From assembly GCF_022788655.1 (NCBI RefSeq), contig NZ_CP084951.1, positions 1,984,001 through 2,048,000 on the forward strand: a stretch of DNA of 64,000 bases. The letters run 5' to 3'. Source of the stretch: Sulfitobacter indolifex. GTDB lineage: Bacteria; Pseudomonadota; Alphaproteobacteria; Rhodobacterales; Rhodobacteraceae. Positions 8,892-16,409 of the stretch are shown here, piece by piece; positions within the stretch are counted from its first letter, which is position 1; every line of letters begins with the position of its first letter. The translations under genes and the position numbers were made by a program. The notes under the pieces were generated by a model. It made no database searches, was not told where the DNA came from, and was given only the letters and a program-made list of their open reading frames with translations.

Positions 8892-8904
8892 ACTCTATCC
8901 TTCC
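8889..8904 (-). promoter_or_regulatory. ribosome binding site and probable ATC start of the ABC gene
   Basis: On the minus strand GGAAGGA (8904-8898) is followed by six bases and ATC (8891-8889), then codons for ERSLFAFIW. An in-frame TAG sits at 8897-8895, so translation cannot begin further upstream in this frame. Spacing is ideal for ATC as start, or an original ATG has been changed. Confidence 0.55.
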
Positions 8905-9287
8905 AGAGTAGTTCTGAACAAGCGTAGGTTTCACTCTACGGCACCCCTCGTTGTATTCCAAGAAAATGCGCCAGCGTGCCTATGTCGGACACCCCTCAAG
9001 CCGAGCCGGCACTGTGCGGCAAGGCAAACGCTGCGGCGGATGCCGCAACAGCCTACTGCCTGCTCTCGCTGCATCGTTGACAGCACCATCTACATAGTCG
9101 GTCTGGTCTTGCATTGCGTTACAGCTAAGCCACCATCTGGTCCATGATCAGTCGATCTGGGCTTTTAACCGTTCGTATTTAATCGAATTGCTGGACGGCG
9201 GAGCGACGCCAATTAGCCATCTAAATGTTGAAGATAATCTGCAGTAAGCATTAGGCGTCTCTGCTTCGCAAATCGCAACGCGAGTGA

Positions 9288-9310
9288 CTGTAATTACCCA
9301 TCAATTACAG
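9288..9310. promoter_or_regulatory. perfect inverted repeat, operator-like
   Basis: CTGTAATT, a 7-base spacer ACCCATC, and AATTACAG. The two-turn geometry resembles an operator for a dimeric regulator more than a terminator, because no T-tract follows. No gene starts close by, so its target is unclear. Confidence 0.3.
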
Positions 9311-9553
9311 CTCGAATGCGACGCACATAGGAGAGACTAGGGTGGGTGGCGGAGGGGGTGTCCGCGATTACTTTCCTTGAACAATCTGATTATAAACACT
9401 TATATTCTGAAATATATCTCTAATACCACAAAAAGTACCACCCCTCGTAAGAGCCAGCCCCTGCCGTAAATGTTGAAAGAGCTCTGGAACATCCCTGATG
9501 TGACGGGCTCTTGTGATCGTTTCCACCATAAAATTTCTTCGAGGCGGCATAGC

Positions 9554-9561
9554 GTTTTGAA
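9554..9561. repeat. left 8-bp target-site duplication of the IS66 element
   Basis: GTTTTGAA immediately left of the IS end; the identical octamer is at 12078-12085. IS66 elements make 8-bp duplications. Confidence 0.95.
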
Positions 9562-9589
9562 GTAAGCGGTGTCTGGCCAGCACTTGGGA

Positions 9590-11182
9590 TCAGCTTGACG
9601 GCTGGAAATTCCAAGGAAGAAGGTCGTCGATGCGATTGGCAGGATGACCTGACGCAATCGCTTCAAGGGTCGCTTTGAGGTATGCGAACGGTTCGACATC
9701 ATTGACCTTCGCGGTGGCGATGAGAGATGCGATGCGGCCCCAGGCGTGACCACCTTCGTCGTGACCGGCAAAAAGCGCATTTTTTCGCGTCAGGGCAATT
9801 GGGCGGATCAAGTTCTCGACGGCATTGGAGTCAATCTCGACCCGACCGTCGTGCAGAAAGGTTTGCAGCCCGCTCCATTGCCGATGGATATAGGTCAACT
9901 TTTCGCCGAGGCGGGACTTCGAGGAGATCCGGCGCCGTTGGTTCTGAAGCCACTCGCCGAACTCTGCAATCAATGGCGCCGTGCGGGTCTGGCGTGCCGA
10001 GAGGCGCTGACCGGGACCCATCCCACGGATCTCGCTTTCAATGCGGTAGAACTCCGCGATCCGACGCAGCCCTTCTGCGGCGATCTCTGAGCCGTCTCGA
10101 TCAAAGACTTCTTTCAGCTTGCGACGCGCGTGTGCCCAACAATACGCGACGGAGATCGGCGCGCCGCCTTTCCGCGACGGGCGCGTCAGCCGATTGTAGC
10201 CAGCATAGCCGTCCAGTTGCAGAGTGCCGTCAAAGCCCTGCAAGATCTGTTCTGCATTCTGCCCCGCACGACCCGGGGCATAGGTGAAGACAACGCCTGG
10301 TGGATCATCTCCACCCCATCCTCGGTCGTCGCGCGCCAGTGCCCAAAGGTATCCGGTCTTCGTGCGGCCTCGACCTGGGTCCAGGACGGGGGCCGTTGTC
10401 TCATCCATAAATAGCTTGCCGGACTTCTTTAGATGCTCAGCCAAGCGGTCCACGACAGGGCCAAGATGGAAAGCCGCTGTGCCGACCCAATCGGCCAAAG
10501 TGCTACGGTGGATATCGACGCCGGAGCGGGCAAGGATTTGGCTTTGGCGATACAACGGCAGGTGGTCTGAGAATTTGCTGACCAGCACATGTGCGATGGC
10601 ACCCTCAGTCGGCAACCCGCCTTCGATCAGATACGCAGGAGCCGGGGCCTGCGTGATACCTTCAGCGCAGGAACGGCAAGCATATTTGGGGCGAACGGTG
10701 ACGATGACACGCAGCTGCGCTGGAATGATATCCAGCCGCTCGGTGCGGTCTTCGCCTATACGGTGCATCTCGCCACATCCGCAGGGGCAGTTCAAACTCT
10801 GAGGCTCGACCACCCGTTCAACCCGTGGAAGGTCTGCGGGAAGATTGCCACGGTTACGCCGGGCAGCTTTGCGAGGCCGTGCCTCTGAGAAGGTCTGCTC
10901 AGCTTGCTGAGTCTCAACTTCGGCGACGGCCACCTCAAGGTCTTCAAAAGCCAGCTGACGCTCATCCTCGCTTAACTTCTCCGACCGCTTGCCATGTGTG
11001 GCGTTCTTGAGTTCGGCAATAAGGTGCTCCAGACGCTTAACCAAAACTTCCAGCTCAGATGTTTTGGTTTGCAGCCCGGTCGTCTCTTGCTTCAGCGATT
11101 TGTTCTCGCGCAGCACCGCCAAGACAGCTTCACGCTGGCTCTCGGGGATGGCAGATAAATCGATGGGCGGCAAGTTAGACAT
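9590..11182 (-). CDS. tnpC: IS66 transposase TnpC
   Basis: 530 residues, full length for the IS66 DDE transposase. An N-terminal coiled-coil stretch (residues ~25-65) is followed by the zinc-finger-like block CPCGCGEMHRIG and the helical YACRSCAEG segment. The catalytic core has LFMDETTAPVLDPGRGRTKTGYLWA (first Asp) and LQLDGYAGYNRL (second Asp), with the DDE Glu in VEIDSNAVENLIRPIAL near the end. It lies 55 bp after tnpB. It catalyses IS66 transposition with TnpA and TnpB as accessory proteins. Confidence 0.95.
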   Translation of the reverse strand: MSNLPPIDLSAIPESQREAVLAVLRENKSLKQETTGLQTKTSELEVLVKRLEHLIAELKNATHGKRSEKLSEDERQLAFEDLEVAVAEVETQQAEQTFSEARPRKAARRNRGNLPADLPRVERVVEPQSLNCPCGCGEMHRIGEDRTERLDIIPAQLRVIVTVRPKYACRSCAEGITQAPAPAYLIEGGLPTEGAIAHVLVSKFSDHLPLYRQSQILARSGVDIHRSTLADWVGTAAFHLGPVVDRLAEHLKKSGKLFMDETTAPVLDPGRGRTKTGYLWALARDDRGWGGDDPPGVVFTYAPGRAGQNAEQILQGFDGTLQLDGYAGYNRLTRPSRKGGAPISVAYCWAHARRKLKEVFDRDGSEIAAEGLRRIAEFYRIESEIRGMGPGQRLSARQTRTAPLIAEFGEWLQNQRRRISSKSRLGEKLTYIHRQWSGLQTFLHDGRVEIDSNAVENLIRPIALTRKNALFAGHDEGGHAWGRIASLIATAKVNDVEPFAYLKATLEAIASGHPANRIDDLLPWNFQPSS

Positions 11183-11237
11183 GCCCGGATTATAGCTTGA
11201 TTTACGCCCAAATGGGCAGGCTTTTTGCGCCCCCGAG

Positions 11238-11591
11238 TCACTCTGCCGCAGCCGGTCTGCGGGGTTCTAACGAACGCACCCGGCGCCAGTCCAACCCTGC
11301 AAATAACGCCTCGAATTGGGGGCGGTTCAAGGTGATCGCGCCATCTCGAATGGCTGGCCAAATGAAGCTGTTCTCCTCAAGTCGTTTGTAGGTCATCACG
11401 AGCCCGCTCCCGTCCCAGAACAAAATCTTCATCCTGTCAGCCCGCTTGGCGCGGAATACAAAGACTGTTCCGGTAAAGGGGTCTTGGGCCAATGCCGACT
11501 GCACCATCGAAGCCAATCCATCGTGTCCTTTACGGAAGTCCACCGGCCGCGTTGCAACCAATATCCGAATGCCTTGCGATGGCATCAGCAT
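11238..11591 (-). CDS. tnpB: IS66 accessory protein TnpB
   Basis: 117 residues with the diagnostic TnpB sequence: ILVATRPVDFRKGHDGLA near the N-terminus, then TGTVFVFRAKRADRMKILFWDGSG and RLEENSF. Family members are about 115 residues, so it is complete. It overlaps the 3' end of tnpA by 7 bp, the coupling typical of IS66 elements. It is needed for IS66 transposition but has no known catalytic function. Confidence 0.95.
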   Translation of the reverse strand: MLMPSQGIRILVATRPVDFRKGHDGLASMVQSALAQDPFTGTVFVFRAKRADRMKILFWDGSGLVMTYKRLEENSFIWPAIRDGAITLNRPQFEALFAGLDWRRVRSLEPRRPAAAE

Positions 11592-12004
11592 GAAGAAGCT
11601 TCAAGCGCATGAGCGATCTTTGCAATCCTAACCGCCGGTGTCTGCAACGGCAGCTCGATGGCGATCTGTCCAAAGATTAATCTGATCGCCTCATTCGGAA
11701 CAGTCAGAGCTTCTGTGGGCTCTTCCGGCGCAGCAGAAACCACCAACGGAGCGAAGAGTGGCTCGTCAGTCTCCGGGGCGGGTAACAACAGCTTCCCTTG
11801 CTTAGCCTGTCGGCGCCACGCCGATAGCTGGTTCGGAAGGATGCCATACCGCTCAGCGACAGCGTTCACCGTTGCGCCGACCTCAAGCGTGTCCGCCACC
11901 GCCCGCGCCTTTGCGGTATCCGACCAACGGCGGTGGCCGGACGCATAAATCTCAACGCCCAGTGATCTGAGAAACGAATTTGTAGCGCACATTGCGAAAC
12001 GCAC
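11585..12004 (-). CDS. tnpA: IS66 accessory protein TnpA (helix-turn-helix)
   Basis: 139 residues. The central part, residues ~20-65, is a transposase-type helix-turn-helix (HRRWSDTAKARAVADTL and VAERYGILPNQLSAWRRQAK). The C-terminal IRLIFGQIAIELP and KIAHALEA segments match IS66 Orf1 proteins. An internal ATG four codons in could be the real start. First gene of the IS operon. Confidence 0.93.
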   Translation of the reverse strand: MRFAMCATNSFLRSLGVEIYASGHRRWSDTAKARAVADTLEVGATVNAVAERYGILPNQLSAWRRQAKQGKLLLPAPETDEPLFAPLVVSAAPEEPTEALTVPNEAIRLIFGQIAIELPLQTPAVRIAKIAHALEASSC

Positions 12005-12077
12005 TCCCCATCATAAGATGGGTTCGTTCTCGCAGTCCTGATCACACCCTACAACGTGCCCTCGGGCCACCGCTTAC

Positions 12078-12085
12078 GTTTTGAA
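12078..12085. repeat. right 8-bp target-site duplication of the IS66 element
   Basis: GTTTTGAA directly after the right terminal inverted repeat, identical to 9554-9561. Confidence 0.95.
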
Positions 12086-12131
12086 CGCAAATGTTGTTAT
12101 GGCACATAGCAACGACCGACATGCGGACTGT

Positions 12132-12170
12132 GCTGACATTCGAGGCTGTTGCGCCAATGTCGGCTTTGGC
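12132..12170. repeat. intergenic hairpin repeat, copy A
   Basis: GCTGACATT (12132-12140) pairs with AATGTCGGC (12156-12164), 8 of 9 positions, then TTTGGC. One of a family with copies at 13893, 14639 and 15774. Confidence 0.6.
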
Positions 12171-12263
12171 GGATGGAAGGGTAAGAAACTGTATTTTTGG
12201 CTGAAAAGTTCCGTCATGGAGCATTTGACAGAAACGTCAAAATGGTCCCTTGGGCGGCATGCT

Positions 12264-12899
12264 TCAACTCGGGGGCACGAGGCTCCAGACGACGGAGTAA
12301 GACACTGCCGCGTACGTGAACTGGTCGAACCGCAGGACCGCAAGCCGCATCAGATCCGCGTTTTGGTTTTCGGCAGCTACCCGAGCCAAGGCCAAGGCCC
12401 GCTGCGCCTGTCGCGCCTCGCGCAACAAGAACTCTGCCAACGCCCGGTCGGTTACTTCGCCGTCGATGTTCGTGGTCACAAAGTTCACGGCCGCTTTTAG
12501 CGCCAGCGCGCTTCGTCCGGAATCGTCAGCGTTTTCTGCGTTCTCGTCCGGCGGGACGACGTCACCTATCAGAAGTACCTCTTCGGATGCCGAACCGAGG
12601 TTATCATCCAATATGCTGATCAGATCATCTAAAGCTTTGATCGCACTCTCGAGACTCTCGGAGCCCACCGTCAAAGAACCCGCTTCTTCGATAGCCCTTA
12701 CCATTTCGGCGACGGCTGCGATGGCGGTCGCCGTTTGGATCGACACGCTTCGCTCCACCTCATCCGGCATTTGGCTCTTCGACTGACTGTTCGAGGTCAG
12801 AGTGGCTGACACGGGGGCGGCCAATACCAAGGCACATGACACCAATAGCACGCGCGCTAAGAACACAACGGCGGGGAAAGCGAATTGCCTATTGCCCAT
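12264..12899 (-). CDS. hypothetical secreted protein
   Basis: 211 residues from the ATG at 12899; a TTG two codons upstream is possible. The N-terminus is a clear signal peptide (FPAVVFLARVLLVSCALVLA, then APVSA, a plausible cleavage site). The mature part is helical and acidic, with ALDDLISILDDN and LAEFLLREARQAQRALALARV, and has no Cys. No family is recognised. It overlaps the end of the upstream membrane-protein gene by 11 bp, so the two are probably made together and may interact at the membrane. Function unknown. Confidence 0.65.
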   Translation of the reverse strand: MGNRQFAFPAVVFLARVLLVSCALVLAAPVSATLTSNSQSKSQMPDEVERSVSIQTATAIAAVAEMVRAIEEAGSLTVGSESLESAIKALDDLISILDDNLGSASEEVLLIGDVVPPDENAENADDSGRSALALKAAVNFVTTNIDGEVTDRALAEFLLREARQAQRALALARVAAENQNADLMRLAVLRFDQFTYAAVSYSVVWSLVPPS

Positions 12900-13506
12900 C
12901 TTCAAGTGCCTCCAAATTTTTTACGGTACAAGCCTCACTGCCCGACAGCCCAAGAATGGTGTGAGTTCGCGCAACAAAAGGTTCAGGATAAAATTTCTTC
13001 AGCTTGGTCCAGACCGCTTCGAAATCCGGCTGACCGAAAACGAACCCGCAGTAGTCAACAAGATAGAGTGCGCGCATCCCATCGCCGACGACCTCTTCGT
13101 CCATCAGGTGCTGCGCAGAGAAATGAAAATTGATCCCTTCGCCGGTAGTCGCCAAGCCGTTCTTCAACTCCCGACCCAACTGACGCCCCTCGCGAGCCAG
13201 CTGGTAAACTGTCGTTGCGCTGATCTGGTCGACTTGTCTTGTGAATGAACAGGTTGTGACAGCGAATCCTAGAACAGCCACCAGCACCGCAAGTGGGCTT
13301 AGAAGCTGGCCAGCTCTCGATACGAACATCCAGAAGCGGTTCTCATTGTTGGTCAGGTGAACCGCAATGGTGGCCTCGTCGCTAGCACCTGGCTGAATGG
13401 CAAGCGTCTCAATTTGAGAGAGCCGCTCCTCAAGTGCAGCATTGCTGCGCTGCAGCGCTGCGACAGCGTCTTCCGGCGTGCGGGGTAGCGCGGGCTCGTC
13501 TTGCAT
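12889..13506 (-). CDS. hypothetical membrane-anchored protein
   Basis: 205 residues. An N-terminal coiled coil (VAALQRSNAALEERLSQIE, residues ~14-35) precedes one transmembrane segment at ~75-92 (LLSPLAVLVAVLGFAVTTC). The C-terminal ~110 residues are soluble, with two Cys, presumably in the periplasm if the coiled coil is inside. No family is recognised. It is the first gene of a two-gene unit with the secreted protein downstream. The island setting suggests horizontal origin, but nothing points to a function. Confidence 0.65.
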   Translation of the reverse strand: MQDEPALPRTPEDAVAALQRSNAALEERLSQIETLAIQPGASDEATIAVHLTNNENRFWMFVSRAGQLLSPLAVLVAVLGFAVTTCSFTRQVDQISATTVYQLAREGRQLGRELKNGLATTGEGINFHFSAQHLMDEEVVGDGMRALYLVDYCGFVFGQPDFEAVWTKLKKFYPEPFVARTHTILGLSGSEACTVKNLEALEDGQ

Positions 13507-13968
13507 CTGAGAACCAGAAAATAAGGCGAATTACGTTTAAACTTCTGGTTGCACTATAGCACACTTCTTCGGACAGCGAAACTCTCGCGCCTTGTAACCC
13601 GACCGACAGACCACCATTCGAACCATTTCGAGATTCAAGCAGACGTCCATTTTTACAGTGTAGCGAGCTTGGGGTTTGTGGGCTCGACGAAAGTGCTTGT
13701 AGCTCCTTGGGCGATGTCCAACATCACTGAATACGTTTAGACCACAAACTTTTTGCGATTACCTGTTAGGTTCTGGCGGGCCTTTGGCCACTCCCCGAAA
13801 ACCGGACGCTCGTGCAAAACGCAGCAGTAGTTAAAGTGGGCTTACTCCGGACGTTTGCGGCCCAACACGCCAAGGTTCGCACTGCGGACGGAGCAGACAT
13901 TTGACGTCGTTCATCTCAATGTCCGCTTTCGCGACTACAGGTGGTCGAGGCGCCCGATGCATTGGAAA
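13507..13968. other. 462-bp stretch without a recognisable gene
   Basis: Short frames here lack coding character. It contains hairpin repeat copy B at 13893-13932 and presumably the promoter of the two-gene unit at 13506. Nothing else is evident. Confidence 0.5.
13893..13932. repeat. intergenic hairpin repeat, copy B
   Basis: GCAGACATT (13893-13901) and AATGTCCGC (13919-13927) form a near-perfect 9-bp inverted repeat with a 17-base loop. Confidence 0.6.
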
Positions 13969-14568
13969 TTACGACTGGAGCTTTATAACTTCTGTCTCTT
14001 TTCCATCGACGATTACTCTGTGCAGAACACCGTCAGCCTCAATTTCAAAAATGTGGCGGACATATCTAAGGCTCAACGTTGGGACATTCTCCCGTATTTC
14101 GTCACTTCGAGGTATTTCACCAATGCTTTCGCTATCACCAATGTGTCCGGCCCGGTAGCTCAGAAGGCGAACGGTTTTAGGAAGACCGCCCATTTCGTTG
14201 CAAACAGCTTCAACTGCAATCGCAGCCGCCCCGTTTCGTGCAAGCACGACCGGCTTCCCAAAAAACGACCTGACTTTTCTGCTGATCTCTGCCCAAGCGG
14301 AGAGGTTGTCATTGATGGGTTTGCCAAGAAAAAAGGCACTTAGGAGCACAGTCCAAAGCGGAACTGTCGTGGTGGCGATAACCGTCAGAAACGCAGGTAT
14401 ATCAGCGCCGGGACCGATGTTCGCTTCCGCAAATTTACATTTGAAATCGCGTTCAAGGTCCTGTCGATAACGCTCGCTGTCTTCTTCCCAAGTTTCCTCA
14501 TCTCCACCATAGGTTTCATCCACGACAAGGATGAAAATCTGTGAAATTTTTTCTTCGGGCTGTGGCAT
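13969..14568 (-). CDS. hypothetical single-span membrane protein
   Basis: 199 residues from the ATG at 14568, chosen because GAGG lies six bases upstream; an in-frame start at 14646 would add an Arg-rich leader. An acidic N-terminal part (VVDETYGGDEETWEED) is followed by a hydrophobic segment at ~residues 60-85 (FLTVIATTTVPLWTVLLSAFF) and a C-terminal soluble domain. No family is recognised. It stands alone between two hairpin repeats. Function unknown. Confidence 0.55.
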   Translation of the reverse strand: MPQPEEKISQIFILVVDETYGGDEETWEEDSERYRQDLERDFKCKFAEANIGPGADIPAFLTVIATTTVPLWTVLLSAFFLGKPINDNLSAWAEISRKVRSFFGKPVVLARNGAAAIAVEAVCNEMGGLPKTVRLLSYRAGHIGDSESIGEIPRSDEIRENVPTLSLRYVRHIFEIEADGVLHRVIVDGKETEVIKLQS

Positions 14569-14638
14569 CAATTTCCTCACGAGGGCGAACCGTTGCTTCG
14601 TTCTATCGTAACGCCAACTCATTGTCTGCGCCCGCATT

Positions 14639-14764
14639 GCAGACATTGGTGCTCACGGCAGCATTTGGTAACTTTGGGCTCGGAGCGGTCGTTAGCTGCG
14701 CTTCGCATGGTGGTCGTCCACGCGGGACGAAGCACTATTCCGAGAAAGTGACCTCAATGTCTGC
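14639..14764. repeat. intergenic hairpin repeat, copy C (arms far apart)
   Basis: GCAGACATT (14639-14647) and its exact complement AATGTCTGC (14756-14764) lie 108 bases apart. The right arm enters the 3' end of the CDF gene. This may be an expanded copy or two fused copies. Confidence 0.45.
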
Positions 14765-15701
14765 TTTCGGGGGTATCTTCAGCTTGGTCTCTGTCAGAAA
14801 TCTCTACAGTCACATGATCTACGCCCGATAGCTCCTGAACTCGTGCTTTCACGGCGCGTTTCACGACGTGGGCATCCGCGCCTGCTTCGAGATCAATCTC
14901 TAGCGTTGCCATCGGGCGTTCCTGTGTAATCGACCAAGCGTGGACATGGTGTGCACGTTCGACACCGAGAACGCTCGCTTCGAGGTCAGACGAGATCGCG
15001 CGGGCGTCAAAACCGCGAGGCGCTCCTTCAAGGAGAATGTGCCCGCTTTCGCGCACGACAGCCCAAGCGGATCGCAGGATCAGCGTAACGACGACGACCG
15101 AGAGAATTGGATCGATAGGCGTCCATCCGGTCCAAATGATAACCAAAGATGCGATGATGGCAGCAACCGATCCTAGCAGGTCTCCCATTACATGGAGGGC
15201 CGCCGCGCGCACATTCAGGTTATCCCCTTCGGCGCGTGACAAAACCCAAAACGCCAAGATGTTTACGACAAGACCGCCGACGGCGACCCAGAGCATGAGT
15301 CCTCCCAAGACTTCGGAAGGGTCTCGCAATCGCTGCACTGCCTCGATAAGAATCCAGATGGCGATGGCAAACAAACTCAAGCCGTTGACGAACGCCGCAA
15401 GAACCGAGAATCGGTCAAAACCGTAAGTGCGCTTCCAGTCCGCCGGTCGCCGGGCAAGGCGGAATGCGAGCCACGCGAGAATGAGCGATGCGAAGTCCGT
15501 CAGCATGTGCCCCGCATCTGCAAGAAGTGCGAGGCTCCCAGAGATCAGACCGCCTACAACCTCTGCGCCCATGAAGCCGCCGGTCAGGATCGCCGCTATG
15601 GCAATCGCACGTTCTTTTGACCGACGCTCATCTTTAGGAGCATCTTTTGACAAAGTTGGTCCGTGAGAATGCCCATCGCCGTGATCGTGACCTGCACCCA
15701 T
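14754..15701 (-). CDS. cation diffusion facilitator metal exporter (CzcD/ZitB-like)
   Basis: 315 residues, typical of CDF proteins. The N-terminus is His-rich (HDHGDGHSHG). Six membrane helices follow, with metal-site signatures LLADAGHMLTD in helix 2 and ALHVMGDLLGS in helix 5 (HxxxD pairs). The C-terminal ~90 residues form the cytoplasmic ferredoxin-like domain. Such proteins export Zn2+ (also Co2+ or Cd2+) from the cytoplasm in exchange for protons. It stands alone in the island, with no regulator next to it. Confidence 0.93.
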   Translation of the reverse strand: MGAGHDHGDGHSHGPTLSKDAPKDERRSKERAIAIAAILTGGFMGAEVVGGLISGSLALLADAGHMLTDFASLILAWLAFRLARRPADWKRTYGFDRFSVLAAFVNGLSLFAIAIWILIEAVQRLRDPSEVLGGLMLWVAVGGLVVNILAFWVLSRAEGDNLNVRAAALHVMGDLLGSVAAIIASLVIIWTGWTPIDPILSVVVVTLILRSAWAVVRESGHILLEGAPRGFDARAISSDLEASVLGVERAHHVHAWSITQERPMATLEIDLEAGADAHVVKRAVKARVQELSGVDHVTVEISDRDQAEDTPESRH

Positions 15702-15773
15702 ATTTCTTATCCTTTCGGTTTTTTAGAAAGGTGGTGCCATTCACTGAACAGGCAACCGTGTCCTTGAAAGATT

Positions 15774-15812
15774 GCAGACATTCGTGCGTAGCGCAGCAAA
15801 TGTCGAAATGGG
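15774..15812. repeat. intergenic hairpin repeat, copy D
   Basis: GCAGACATT (15774-15782) and AATGTC (15799-15804) with a 16-base loop, upstream of the CDF gene. Confidence 0.55.
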
Positions 15813-15956
15813 CTCGAACCGGAACTTCGCCGCGCGGAAGACGGACGGCAGCATTTAGTTCCAGCGAAGCGGCTCCATGAAACATGCGGCGGAGCCAATT
15901 GTGATCGACATTTACAGCATGGTCTGGCTTGTAAGAGGTGTGGTTCTTTTTCTTCT

Positions 15957-16409
15957 CTATCGCGTCGAGTTCATTCGAAACCGACACCAAAAGGCCCCAT
16001 GTGTTCGATCAATTAATTTCTCGCAAACATCTTCCCAAGGCAAGAACCTCCTCAGAGCAGCGCATTGGCTCGCGTTTCGCTTTGGAGCGGTGACTACTGC
16101 CTCGAAAGCACAGTCCAGATCATCACTGGGGACATGAACCGCCTCTGCTAACCAAAACAGCATTGGGGCGCATTGGATGTGGTTGTAGACAAAACGTGCA
16201 TCGCGGCTGGGAATGCTTGCCCGACCATACGCGCCCGGTCCGTCATATTCGCCCAACCATCCCAACCAATGCTCCTTCTGGCTGGAATACCACGCCCCGC
16301 CAAATCCAACACCTTCCTCCAACGCTAACTCCAACTCGCGGTAGCGCGGTGTATTTGTATCTAGTTGCTTAATCCGGTGGCGCAGGTGTTTAGGCCGCAA
16401 ACCGACCAT
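15957..16409 (-). CDS. hypothetical protein downstream of the truncated methyltransferase
   Basis: 150 residues from the ATG at 16409, which overlaps the 3' end of the methyltransferase gene by 20 bp. The same frame stays open further upstream, but that part is only the shadow of the methyltransferase. The protein is Trp-rich with no membrane segment (YSSQKEHWLGWLGEYDGPGAYGR, FVYNHIQCAPMLFWLAEAV). No family is recognised. The overlap implies coexpression with the methyltransferase, so it may be an accessory part of the same restriction-modification system; that is inference. Confidence 0.65.
   Translation of the reverse strand: MVGLRPKHLRHRIKQLDTNTPRYRELELALEEGVGFGGAWYSSQKEHWLGWLGEYDGPGAYGRASIPSRDARFVYNHIQCAPMLFWLAEAVHVPSDDLDCAFEAVVTAPKRNASQCAALRRFLPWEDVCEKLIDRTHGAFWCRFRMNSTR

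Larger units (their letters stand above)
8905..9561. other. ~660-bp stretch without a recognisable gene
   Basis: Between the ABC gene and the IS66 element I see no convincing coding frame. It should hold the ABC gene promoter. The only clear structure is a perfect 8-bp inverted repeat at 9288-9310. The last part (from ~9368) may be the 3' end of a small gene interrupted by the IS. Confidence 0.5.
9562..12077 (-). mobile_element. complete IS66-family insertion sequence (2,516 bp)
   Basis: The three genes tnpA, tnpB and tnpC are in the standard IS66 order. The left end begins GTAAGCGGTG (9562) and the right end is its complement, CACCGCTTAC (ending 12077), with weaker inverted matching continuing for about 15 more bases. 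Identical 8-bp GTTTTGAA flanks both ends. All three frames are open, so the element looks intact and the insertion fairly recent. Confidence 0.95.

Noticed and set aside
9288..9310. Inverted repeat considered as a rho-independent terminator
   Set aside because: AT-rich stem with no T-tract and no gene ending next to it; kept only as a weak operator candidate.
9447..9466. GTAAGAGCCA at 9447 considered as the left IS66 end
   Set aside because: Matches the right end less well than 9562, and only 9562 gives the exact 8-bp target duplication.
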